From assembly GCF_022539505.1 (NCBI RefSeq), contig NC_061510.1, forward strand, positions 32,451,047 to 32,515,046: a stretch of 64,000 nt of DNA. Direction: 5' to 3'. The stretch is from Lolium rigidum. Lineage: Eukaryota > Streptophyta > Magnoliopsida > Poales > Poaceae. The notes under the pieces are model-generated. The model did no database searches. It was not told where the DNA came from and saw only the letters and a program-made list of their open reading frames with translations. The position numbers and the translations under genes are program-made. Positions 32,149-42,023 of this stretch are shown one piece after another (the first letter of the stretch is position 1; each line of letters opens with the position of its first letter).

Positions 32149-33588
32149 GGTGCATCTCCGCGTCCCAAAAACGTTCCCAAAGTAATTTGGGGCGTGCCGA
32201 ACCAAAAAACGGTTCCAGCCGCGTCCGCCAAAGCCCAATTTTATCCGGCGTGCCTCGATACGGTGTCCGGCGCCCCGAGCCCGTCCCCGCCCCACAGGGG
32301 ACGCATCGGAGACGCCGGACACACCGAAAAGCGAGGCGGGGAGTGGCGGGACCGACCCGTCAGCGACACAATTAATTTTAACCTAACCGTCGCCCACATC
32401 GCGACGGAAGTTATTGGCGCGCAGCGACGGTGCAGTTCCCGCAGAGGCGCAGCGACGCGTCTCGTCGCGCCTAGCTCTGCGTGACGGCGTTAATGAGCGC
32501 CACCGCTCCCCCGCCTCCCTCCGGCCTATAAAAAGGGCCGCCTCTCATCGTCCCTCTCACACACAAACCCTAGCGCCTCTCTCCCAAACCCTAACCGCCA
32601 CCATCTCAACAAGAGTCGACGCCATGTCTGGTAGAGGCGGAGGCCGAGCTCGCGGCCGTGGTCGTGGTTGTGGTCGTGGCCGCGACAGAGCTGCACGCTC
32701 GCCGTCGCCTGCCATGCCGTCGTCTTCATCGTCGGAGATGGACGTGGAGCCGGGCGTGCTGTTCGAGTTCGTTCTCGTCCTCAAGGGCGACCCACGTGGC
32801 ATCTAGAGGCTGCCGGACTCCTTCGCCGAGTACGTCGCCGGCGACGACCGCCCGCACACGATGCATCTGCGGGAGACTTCGTGCGGCTACTACCGGTGGA
32901 TCGTCGACGTGATCTACGACGCGCGCGACAAGATGTACCTCAACATCGGCTGGGAGAAGTTCGCGCGCCACCACAGCCTCGAAGCCGGCTCCATCCTCCT
33001 GTTCTCCTACTTCGGCGACATGGACATGAGCGTCAAGGTCTTCGACGATACGCGTTGCCGCCGGGACTACCACGGCGATAGCACCGACGGGGAGGACGAC
33101 TGATGGTGAAGAGTGTTGTTTCTTCGCAGCGAATACGTGCACGGAAGTTTCTGGATGTTCTTCTCATCGGTAGAACCAACAAGAACACCACCCTCCCGCT
33201 GGATTTTCCAGTTTGGTTGACTGGGTGTGCCCTCGAGTGTTCTTTCTTAGCAGCGAACACAGAAAACCTTCGATGCACGGCCTAGTTAGGTTTAGTTTTT
33301 TTTGCAATATTTTATATTTGTGTCCACCATGGTTCAAACTATGTATTAGTTTGTGGAAAACCATGTTCCAAACTATGTTTTCCTGTAAACCACGTTCCCA
33401 ATTATGTATTAGTTTGTGGAAATTGAAATAAAAATGTCAAACAAGTATTTTTAATGTTTGGGGGCGGCGTTTGGGGGACGCGACTGGGGAGCGACATCCC
33501 CCAAACGCGGCACGAACGAAACACGTCCCCAAACGCTTAATCCGACACGTTTTGGGGGACGGTTTGGGGGACGCGACTGGAGATGCTC
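32149..33588 (+). mobile_element. PIF/Harbinger-type element with B3-like cargo (~1.44 kb)
   Basis: The right end is gggggacgcgactggagatgctc, followed by TAA. The left end is a degraded gtgcatctccgcgtccc without a clear duplication. The subterminal gggggacg repeats and the overall arrangement match 42024-43462. A TATA box (ccggcctataaaaagggcc) lies at about 32522-32540, upstream of the gene. Confidence 0.75.
32624..33103 (+). pseudogene. B3-like protein gene with one premature stop (Harbinger cargo)
   Basis: Starts MSGRGGGRARGRGRG about 95 bp after a TATA box. It has an Arg/Gly-rich tail, a Ser-rich linker with acidic EMDVEP, then a B3-like fold (FEFVLVLKGDPRGI ... RLPDSFAEYV ... YYRWIVDVIYD ... 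NIGWEKFARHHSL ... MSVKVFDDTRCR) and an acidic end (STDGEDD), 159 codons in all. A single TAG at 32804-32806 breaks it where the homologue at 42395-42976 has CAG (Gln). Everything else is open. This is a C-to-T change in a CAG context, so it may be true methylation-driven decay or a consensus error. Confidence 0.8.
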
Positions 33589-35139
33589 TAAACCAGCCGG
33601 TCCATTGATTTATTAAGCGTCTGGTAGGGCATCTCCATTTGGTTGCCTGAAAAGTTGCCGCATTGTAGTCAAATAGGAACATAGATAACTGATTTGATCG
33701 TTTTCAGCGAGCCACCCTTATCTCACGCATCGCTAATGCAAAAAATTCTTCTTCTCCATGAGTGCGGACAAAGTGAGAGATGCCACGAACTCGGAATGTG
33801 CAATGACGAAAAACGAAAAGGGAGTGGGAAGTCTTCAACTCCGGATGAGCACCCTCTATTTCAACCCACTGCTGTCACTGCGATTCGAATCATCCCCCTC
33901 CCCCTCTTTGATCGGCGGCAACTCGGTGGCATCCGCTTCTTCGTCAAGATCTCCTTCAGCTCCGATGATGACTGTAAGCAACCCCATCTCCATCTTGGTC
34001 GGTTAGGGTTAGATCTTGATAGGGTTTGGAAGATCTGCCTATGGTTTGATCCGTGTAGGGTTTGACATGATATGTGCTTGTTCATCGGTGCTCTAGGGTT
34101 TGTATTGTCCCTAAGTGTAGTGATTCATCACGATTTCTTGACCTTCCATTTGCCATATCTTATTGGATCGTAGGTAGATACACATTTCGTGCACTACAAT
34201 TGTGGTTCTTCATATTGTGTAGTACATTTGTTGTTCACCAGTGGTATATGTTATGATCTTTGCTTGGTCATTGATGGCTCATGAAAATGACCACGTTATC
34301 TCCATCTAAACCGGTATATTTCGTTAAACTATAGAGCGAGTATGTTCCTATCTTACTAATAAATGCTAATTCATAGTTAGGTGTGCAAATCATCTGATTT
34401 AATTGTTTTGTGCAGAAACCAAAATAAATAGGAGTAAATCAAGGGCAAGTACTGAAGAATCGAGGCCTAGAATCATGGCCGAGTCAACCAGGGTTGCGAG
34501 ACGATAAAAAAAGACTTAACGACCCATGGTATAGTCATTCCTGCCCGTACCGGATGACCATGCCATGTGTCGGTGGCTCCGCCGCATCAAACCCAAATGT
34601 GAAGGGACCAGAGGCATTTGACGAACACACAGAGAAAAACCCCATTCCTCCGCTAGATCTCATCTCATCTCCACCGAAGCAGCAAAGCTGCCGCCATCAA
34701 CTTCAACGCTTCATCAACGTCTTCACCATCTTCATCCCCTCTCCATCTATTTGTAATCTAGATTTAATTTTTTATTGATGGCATTGTAAGACTCATCATT
34801 TATCTCTTTGATATTTGTTATACAATGTTTAATATTATTTATTCAATTATGTGTGAGTAGTTTCCTTGGGCTATGGGATGAGGCCTAACCCTCGCAACAA
34901 TAGATGCGTCTAGCTTTTATAGTATATTGTGCAATAAGGAAGCAGAGATTCATTTCATGTTTTAGGTTTTTTTATCTCAATCTTAAAGGTTTAATAGGTA
35001 CCCAAACTAACGAGACTGATAAAGGTTTGGAGGTTTAAGTACTGTTAGTTGCATGATTCGACAGTATGCACATGTGATAGTATTTATAGATCGACATTCG
35101 ACAATGTGGTTATCATGTAGGGGTAACAAAGTCCGTTGC
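33589..35139. other. Repeat-rich non-coding stretch
   Basis: No gene recognised. About 34620-34900 resembles a retroelement leader or LTR fragment (gccgccatcaacttcaacgc, then tttgtaatctagattta), but I cannot find its ends. Confidence 0.4.
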
Positions 35140-35490
35140 CGCGTTGAAGATCAATGGATCGATTCGGGATATGCCAACGATGTGAGAAGCCGATTTGTGC
35201 CGGTCGATTCTTTTTTTCCTTGGGCTGTTATGCGTGCTTTATATTTGCACGGTGTGTGTACCGCGAGGGTTTATTTTTGTCTTGGTCACTCTCAGCAGTT
35301 GGTCTTCGCTAGCCAGTACGACCGTTTTTTTTTCTTGAGATCGTAGTACGTGTGGATTGATCCTTTGGAAATTGGAACAAGCAACCAAAGCTAGCGCTCA
35401 CCTTTACGTACGTGAACAGTGTCAGGCGGCTTGGTTGACTTTCTTTTACTTTGTTTTTTCTATATTTTGTTTGCTAGGACATACTGTACA
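35140..35490. repeat. Anonymous repeat block, second copy of 18370-18606/20302-20425
   Basis: Shares gaagccgatttgtgcc, ctctcagcagttggtcttcg and gttgactttctttact with copy A. It has no Harbinger element at the matching point (about 35355-35370). Confidence 0.75.
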
Positions 35491-36001
35491 GTAGTTGACA
35501 TTAGCTTTATGATTGGAGCTGCGGTGGAGTGTGTCCGGCAGCGGTGACCAGCAATCGGTGATCTTTGGTGGAGGATTCGGTTGACGTTAGCTTAACACAG
35601 TTTTCCTGCGAAGCTCGTCACCCAAATCTGAGTAGTGTCCCGTTGCCCGTTGGCGTGTGTGATCGACTATTGGTATTTGGCTAGGTTGGTTGGTGATTTT
35701 GCCCGATATGGTCACGTTCCTATCTAGATATTGATGCACTCGTATTGGCCTTTTGCCGGTTACCCACTAATTAATTGGCCATCTTCTTTTCTAGAATGAA
35801 AATGGCAAGTTATGAATTGTAAAAAAAAGATAAAATAGTTATCTTTTGGCACTATGACGGTGTTAGAAATTTGCAACTTGGTATTTATTTTGCCAAAGTT
35901 ACTGCATTATCACACAAGCCCAATAAATACCAAGGGACGGTGATGTAAATCATCCTGATCCACAAGCATTGTAAATCATTCTGATCCACAAGCATTTGTT
36001 C
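35491..36001. other. Non-coding stretch with small direct and inverted repeats
   Basis: Includes a short tandem repeat (atcctgatccacaagcatt at about 35950-35998). The sequence gttactgcattatcacacaa (about 35897) is an inverted copy of 36025-36046. Confidence 0.5.
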
Positions 36002-36560
36002 CACCTTGTGGGAGGTGATGAACGCTTGTGTGATCATGCAGTAACTTGTGGGAGGTGATGAACGCTTGTGTGATCATGCACAACATGATCATTAAGAGCG
36101 AGCATGACACACTTTGAATGATGATCAACCATTTGATTATCAAGAGCATCTTGCTGAAGTTGAGCCTTTATCCCAAAAGTTCACAGCTTTTCTTCACATG
36201 CATCAAGAAATCCGAGATGTACGTGTTCATGCTCAACTTTAGGGGAATCTGGCTGCGAATTTGTGGGCGAGAAGAGGAGCCGCTAACACATGATTTAAAA
36301 TTTAAATTACTGTATGAATAATTCTATTTGTATTTGCGTTAAACTATGTTAAATTATTATATTAATAATTCTATGTGTTTAAAAACTGTTTGAACTGTTG
36401 TTCGAAAATATTGTATAGATGGTGTAAAAGAAAAAATTGAAGGACGTCGGTGTGGAACATCCATCCCTACAGTTCGGTAGAACGTGCCGACATCACTCGT
36501 ACACTCGCGGCGGACGCATCTACTGGCATATCTATTTAGATACCGCCAGTGGAGATGCTC
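36002..36560 (+). pseudogene. 3' remnant of a PIF/Harbinger element with transposase C-terminus
   Basis: The plus strand contains VIMHNMIIKSEHD, then in shifted frames LAEVEPLSQKFTAFL, HMHQEIRDVRVHAQL and NLAANLWARR. This is the conserved C-terminal end of plant Harbinger transposases (VIMHNMIIESE...H.EIRD..LQNDLVEHLW type). Several indels and stops break it, and the catalytic DDE part is absent. The right terminus ccgccagtggagatgctc at about 36543-36560 is the same TIR type as its non-autonomous relatives. A 40 bp perfect tandem duplication (36005-36040, 36045-36080) lies at the start. Confidence 0.7.
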
Positions 36561-36589
36561 TAGTGCAAGCTATACTAGGGCAGCCCGCT

Positions 36590-37000
36590 GTGGTTTTGAG
36601 CATGTTTTCCATGTGGCGCCAGCTTAGCCTGCTGTGGAGTCATTGCATTGTCCCTAGCTACCGGGCAATATCTGGCCCGTATCCTGTCATGTGTTTTCAC
36701 CTCTTGGCCGTTGCTAAGACAGCTCATCGTCAGATGATCGCAACACGCCAACACAGTGAAACGGAACCGGTGAAAGTGGAAACGTTGTTCATTTGTGAGA
36801 CGAAAACATGTATAGTCTCCGGTGATTATAATGGAATTTGTCGGCTTCCACGCAATCACGCATGCAACTGAGAGGAGAGAGAGAGCATCAGACTGAGTAG
36901 AGCCGGGTCAGTTGGTACGAATTATTCATGTGTCGTCCAGCAAAACAAACCTAGGTTACCCTACACTCGCCATTGCCAGCGGTGGCCGGCCTGCGAGCAC
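36590..37000. repeat. Anonymous repeat block, homologous to 46310-46920
   Basis: Shares gcatgttttccatg, gttttcacctcttggccgttg, ggtgattataatggaattcg-type sequence and agagagagcacgc-type sequence with the second copy, which has an extra ~200 bp insertion. Confidence 0.75.
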
Positions 37001-37206
37001 TCCTCCCGACCCGCCGGAGACAGCAGCATCAGCTCATATTTTCGCAGCTAGCGATGCGTAACTGTTGTGGTGATATCCCACGCCGCCTATGTCCCACTAT
37101 CCACCATCATGCACGCGCGCGCGCACGTCCATCTGCGGCGTTCGGCGACAACGAGCAGACCGGGCATGGCACGGAAGTTTTATGGAACAATTTACTGCTA
37201 TATATA

Positions 37207-37447
37207 CTCCCTTCGTTTATTTTTTGTTTACCCTGTGTTCAGTAAGTAAAAGTTATACCTTATCAAGTTTAACTAAAAATGCAGAAAAATGTATCAACAT
37301 CAAAAATAAAACAATCACTATTACTATAACCACCATAAAACATAGCATCATATTATAGTGTTGCTACTTTTTATTACTTACTTAATCAAACTTTACAAAG
37401 TTTAACTTTGATTAAACCGAGAATGCCCGGTAAATAGAAATAGAGGA
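37207..37447. mobile_element. Stowaway-type MITE
   Basis: Left end ctcccttcgtttat preceded by TA. The right part holds the inverted tttaccgggcattctcgg and tagagga ends, and the interior aaactttacaaagtttaac. The right boundary is uncertain by a few bases. Confidence 0.6.
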
Positions 37448-37626
37448 AGAATAATCCACCGTACAGATTGCCGAAGGCAACTGTGATACGAATATCGCGC
37501 ACACATGTAAAACTACGTGGTTGACAAAGCCGATGTTCGAACGTCACGTTGCATACACATGATGACACATGAACCCTCAACCTGCCGTTCTAAGCCTAGT
37601 GCCGCGGGATAGAAATGTCTCGTATA

Positions 37627-37860
37627 CTCTCTGTATTCACAATTATCTCGGGTTCTAGGTTTAGTCAAATTCAATATTCGTAAGATCTAACTAAGAAATA
37701 GATGTGAACATATCAACGTCCATAATATGAAAAACATTCAATTTAAAATATATTTTATAAATATTCTAATACAATATATTTTATATCGTAGTTTTGATAC
37801 AATGCTAATTATTCTTTGCAACTTTACAAAGCTGAACTTTAAGTAAACTTGGAACACGAG
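37627..37860. mobile_element. Stowaway-type MITE (~234 bp)
   Basis: Flanked by TA (37625-37626, 37861-37862). Ends are ctctctgtattcac and ggaacacgag. The interior has ttactttacaaag-type sequence and is AT-rich. Confidence 0.7.
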
Positions 37861-38312
37861 TATTGGTTTGCCTGGTTCTCATGATGGTAGAGGGTAGCGG
37901 CACCGTCGCCAGCGATTGATACTCTATGGAACATGTTCAAAATAGTTAATTTGCTAAATAAATAGTGGTAGCCCTCCTTCAAATGTTATACATGATATAT
38001 CGTGCTAATAATGTTGTATAATTTAAATGGCATTTTAATAAAATATACCAGATATAGCCTAAAAATAAACAATTTCAGCAAAAATAAAGAATATAGTCCA
38101 AAAATGTAAGAATAATATATACATAACCTTATACATAAAACAATTCCCTAATTTTCTAGAAGCCTAACATCAACATCCCATGGGCCACAACATAGGATAA
38201 ATTGTTTATTCGGAACCATTAACAATAGCGATGTCATCTTTTGATTCAGAAGATGAACTAACAAACTGCGGCTCGTCACCACGTCAAATATGAAGCAACT
38301 TTTACTTCTTCC
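37861..38312. other. AT-rich intergenic stretch, no gene
   Basis: Nothing recognised; it ends at the TAA duplication of the next element. Confidence 0.4.
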
Positions 38313-38612
38313 TAAGAGCAGGTCTAACAGACCCCGTAAAAGGGGCAAACCCGTATAATAACCGCCGGTTTGAGGGTTTCGGCTCTACCCGGCCGTCTAG
38401 CACGCCCCGTAAAAACGCCCCCCCGAATCGTTTTTTGCTGTTTTCGAGTACGGGGCGGGTCCTCGCCCCCTACTTGTGCAGGGTGGGAGCGGGGATAGTG
38501 GGCGAAACCACTATCGTCCACTCCACCGCGCGGGAAGCATTTCGCCGAAGCCAACCGCCGCCGCCGCCGCCCGATCTCCTCCCCGCGCCATTCCCGGCCG
38601 GATCCGGCCGCC

Positions 38613-40180
38613 ATGGACCGTCCGCAAGAGCCGCCTACCGCCGGCGGTACACCTCCTTCGGGCGCGGTGGTTGATGTCCCCGTCGGAGGTCCGCCGACCG
38701 CCGGCGTCGTGTCCGCCATGATCGCCTCCACCATCCCGTCGAAGAGGAAGAGGATCCCGAAGCAATTCTTCGAACCACCGGCGGCGGCCGCCGATTCACC
38801 GGCGAGCGCCGCCGGCTGCCAAGAAGACGGGCCGGTTGAAGTCCAAGGCCGCCGGGCCGAGGGCGTGGCGCCGGCCAAGGTGCGGACCAAGGCAATCGGC
38901 CGCATCGGCCTCGCGCCTCCGCCGGCCTCCAAGGCCACGACCCTCCTCCGTCCGTTCCGGCCGTTGCGCCGCCCGCGCCGCCCGCGCCGCCGCCAACCAC
39001 CATCGACGTAGACAAGGTGTTCGATGTTGAGTCCACAACATCGTACTTGGACATGCTCAACGATTCCGCGGTGAATTTGGACACCGGTATCGGTGCATTC
39101 GATGGGGAGTGCGATGTTGAAGACTTTGATGATGAGAAGGAGGATGAGGGTGACGAGGACGAGGTGGTTGAGGTTGATCCGGCTGCCGCCGGTTCTTCGT
39201 CGACGCCGGCCACGCACGGCGAACTACAGCGAGATCGAGGACGTCATCTTGGTCCGTGCTTGGAGCAAGGTGGGGATGGATGCGTGCACCGGAGTGGACC
39301 AAGGCGGCAAGCGCTATTGGCAGCGCATTTAGGATCAATACCACCGAGCTGAAGCCTCGCACGAAAAGCATGGCGGACAGATCCTACCGCTCCCTTGAAG
39401 GCCGATGGAACATCATCAAGCCGGCTTGTTCTCGTTGGAGTGCTGCCATGGATCAAGTGGCCGACAACCCTCCTAGTGGATGCGTGCCGGAGGACTACGT
39501 AAGTTTTCCTTGTGTTGATGATGTGTTCATGATGTGGAAACATCTCCTCATACTATTGTTGTGCAGCCCAAGTATGCTCAACAACGGTACAAGGACATGG
39601 CCGGCTCAAAGAACAAGGAATTTCAATTTGAACATTGCTTTTCCATCCTTCAACATCTTCCTAAATGGAAGTTGCGGGACAACGAGCCAAAGTGCAAGAA
39701 GGAGGCACTTATCGCCATGGATGATGAAGCGGAGGACATGAGGGGGAGAAACACCAGCAAGCCCGAGGGCAACAAGAAGGCCAAGGAGAGGGTCAAGGTA
39801 GAACTTGAAGCAGCTAGCTTCGGGAGAAGTTGGATCAACTCATGAAGTCCAAGGAGGCATTGACGATGAAGACGTTGGAGACCAAGCTCATCATCACCGA
39901 CAAGAAGAGTGTGGTGAAGCTTGCCAAGGTGCAAGCAAGGAAGGAGCTTGACATGAAGATGATCGCAGCCAAAGAAGCCAAGGCCATGAAGGAGCTCTTG
40001 GCCGAGGAGAGGGAAATCATGATGATGCGCACCGACGGCATGGACGAGGATCAGCCGGCGTGGTGGAAGGAGACCAAGGCGGACATCATTGCGAGGAAGA
40101 AGGCTGCGCGTCAAGCTCGTGATCAAGGTGAGTCTCCGGCGAGCGGTGGCGCCGGTGGTGATGAATCCGTTGATGGTTGA
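38613..40180 (+). pseudogene. Harbinger ORF1: Myb/SANT-like plus NAM-associated C-terminus, broken
   Basis: Begins MDRPQEPPTAGGTPP, with a basic segment (SKRKRIPKQFF). After frame changes comes an acidic stretch, then the trihelix-like part NYSEIEDVILVRAWSKVGMD, GGKRYWQRI and SYRSLEGRWNIIKPACSRW. An intact 67 bp intron follows (donor GACTAC/GTAAGT, GT at 39499; acceptor AG at 39565-39566). The NAM-associated part reads YKDMAGSKNKEFQFEHCF, then a long Lys/Glu helix, ending GGDESVDG at 40180. In known Harbinger elements ORF1 partners the DDE transposase for import and DNA binding. At least three frame changes and one in-frame TAG after RYWQRI break it. Confidence 0.75.
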
Positions 40181-40324
40181 TCACATTTGGGAATTCCGTG
40201 GCTTGAACATTGCCTATGATCGTGTTGTGATGTTAAAACTATGAATTATGCATCACATATTTTGAATGTGCTATGTTTGATGTGAAATTGTTGTGCAAAT
40301 TTCCGTCTAAAACCCTGTTTTGAG

Positions 40325-40434
40325 GGCCAAAAACTCGGGCGAGCTAGCAGAGCTCGTATCCCACCCCGTAAAACAGAATATTCTGTTTTACGGGGTGGGG
40401 ATACGGGCTCTGCTAGCTCGCCCGAGTTTTTGGC
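40325..40434. repeat. 110 bp near-perfect palindrome without spacer
   Basis: Arms of about 55 nt meet at cagaat/attctg (centre 40379/40380). They differ by one substitution and a one-base indel. Confidence 0.9.
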
Positions 40435-40732
40435 CGGCGAAAACCGGATACAGGGCCCTTTACTCGTGTTATACGGGGCGAAAAAATACGGGGCCTGTTA
40501 GACATGCTCTAAGGAAAGAAAAACTTTGGGTCTTGTTAGGACCAATAGGCTGCTAACGCTATTTTATTTTAGGGCGATGTAGAATGCTTTATCAAAATGT
40601 GACCAAATTACTGAAATTTAGCGTGAAACTCTCTAAACAGCTATTAGATGACTGGGATATACAGCCTTCCAGCTGGCTGTACATGCATGACGCCTGAGAG
40701 ATGTAGACCTATCTTCTCTCCGGCTGTACTAC

Positions 40733-41618
40733 GGGTGACTTCTTTTGGGCTTCTAGCCCAGCTTCTAGGTCCCAGGAAGCTCAAGCCCAAAAGAATGGAA
40801 AAATTTCAGCCCGCTTCTCCCCACCGCAAAGCTACTTTTCTGTCTCCAGCGAGAAACTGCTCGCGAGCTACTTCTCAGGCGTTTCCCGAGCTTCTGCGTT
40901 AAAAATCCAACAGGTGTAGAAGTCTGCCCCTTCTTTTCTTCGTTTTTACAGCAGGACTGCCACTCCACGAAAATTCCAATCAACCAAGGCGCCTGACTCC
41001 CTGACTCCCACTGATTTTGTCCGAAAACGTGCGCCCATCAGTACTACTAGCATTTAACGATTTGCATGGTTATGCTCATCACGTGTTGTGTGCACGTACG
41101 ACTTGTAGATATTCAAATTCCACGACTCAAGTCCTCATGTACGTACATACATGTGTATATGTACCTGGTGTGTTTCCCGTAAAAAAATGATAAAGCTCTC
41201 CAAATTCAAAGCAAACACACTTCGTTGCTTGAAGAATTATTGCAATCACTACTAAGACAGTATCTTTTATTTTGGCATGTACTGAATTATAATACAATGA
41301 TACATTCGCAAAAAAAATACTGGGATACTGGTGTATGTTTTTATTATGATCCAACTTTTCATAATTTCACGATTCATTTCTATCTCATATCTTACTTAAA
41401 ACTAGTATAAAATATGGTATCATTATTTATGTAGGGTGCATATCAAATTCAGTGGCGTTACAGATATTTCACAACTCAAGACACCAAATAAGCCAAATTT
41501 CATAAGCTCAAAAGAATAGGAGGAACCAGTTTCTAGGTGCTTCTCCACACCACAGTTTCTACCCACCGTTTCCCATAAGCCAGCTTATGCATAAGCAGAA
41601 GCCCAAAAGAAGTCACCC
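40733..41618. mobile_element. Tourist-like element (886 bp, TAC duplication)
   Basis: Ends gggtgacttcttttgggctt and aagcccaaaagaagtcaccc are perfectly inverted, with TAC on both sides (40730-40732, 41619-41621). The interior is non-coding. The homologous block B (near 31555) has the uninterrupted site. Confidence 0.85.
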
Positions 41619-42023
41619 TACATCCGCGTGCTGCCGGCTCGCTGAGATCGAGGGAGGCAGGCAACACTGGCGCGTGCGTGATACGTACGTGTGATTGTTG
41701 ACTGGCACCTCCTTGATCCGACCATGCCAGCTTGCTTGCAAATCAGGACAGTGACGATAAGGCAGGGATGCACCCCCTGGTACTGTACGTTCTCGCGCTC
41801 CACCACCAAAATGCTGATGGATCCAGAGAGGGAGGGCCGGGGGACGTCGTCCGCATGCGTACGCAGGCTCCAGCTACTCGAAAATTCGGCGGGTGCGCCA
41901 GCAAGATACGACGAATCGGTCTTGAGTTGGCGGCCGGGGTACGTGACAAGAGACAAGCCATGCACGGTCCTGTGTGCTTATCGGTTCACACATGCATCGC
42001 AAATCAACCGGAGACAATGCTTA
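41619..42023. repeat. Anonymous repeat block, copy C
   Basis: Matches block B (31560-31990) and in part 44300-44460 (gatacgacgaatcggcct, gtacgtgacaa). Interrupted by the MITE on the left and by the Harbinger element on the right. Confidence 0.75.

Larger units (their letters stand above)
38316..40509 (+). mobile_element. PIF/Harbinger element with ORF1 only (2,194 bp, TAA duplication)
   Basis: Ends are gagcaggtctaacagacccc and gcctgttagacatgctc, with TAA on both sides (38313-38315, 40510-40512). It carries a Myb/NAM-associated type ORF1 and no transposase. A 110 bp palindrome lies at 40325-40434, just inside the right end. Confidence 0.85.

Noticed and set aside
32414..32623. Extension of the B3-like frame 70 codons upstream
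   Set aside because: A TATA box and leader lie within this stretch, and the sister copy starts at the internal MSGRGG; the upstream codons are promoter and leader.
36973..37245. Frames of 60-90 codons near the Stowaway MITE
   Set aside because: They lie in the anonymous repeat block and run into the MITE; no domain.
38324..39217. Long minus-strand open frame (297 codons) over the Harbinger ORF1 region
   Set aside because: It is antisense to a recognisable Myb/NAM-type ORF1 in GC-rich DNA; composition alone explains the lack of stops, and the protein has no domain.
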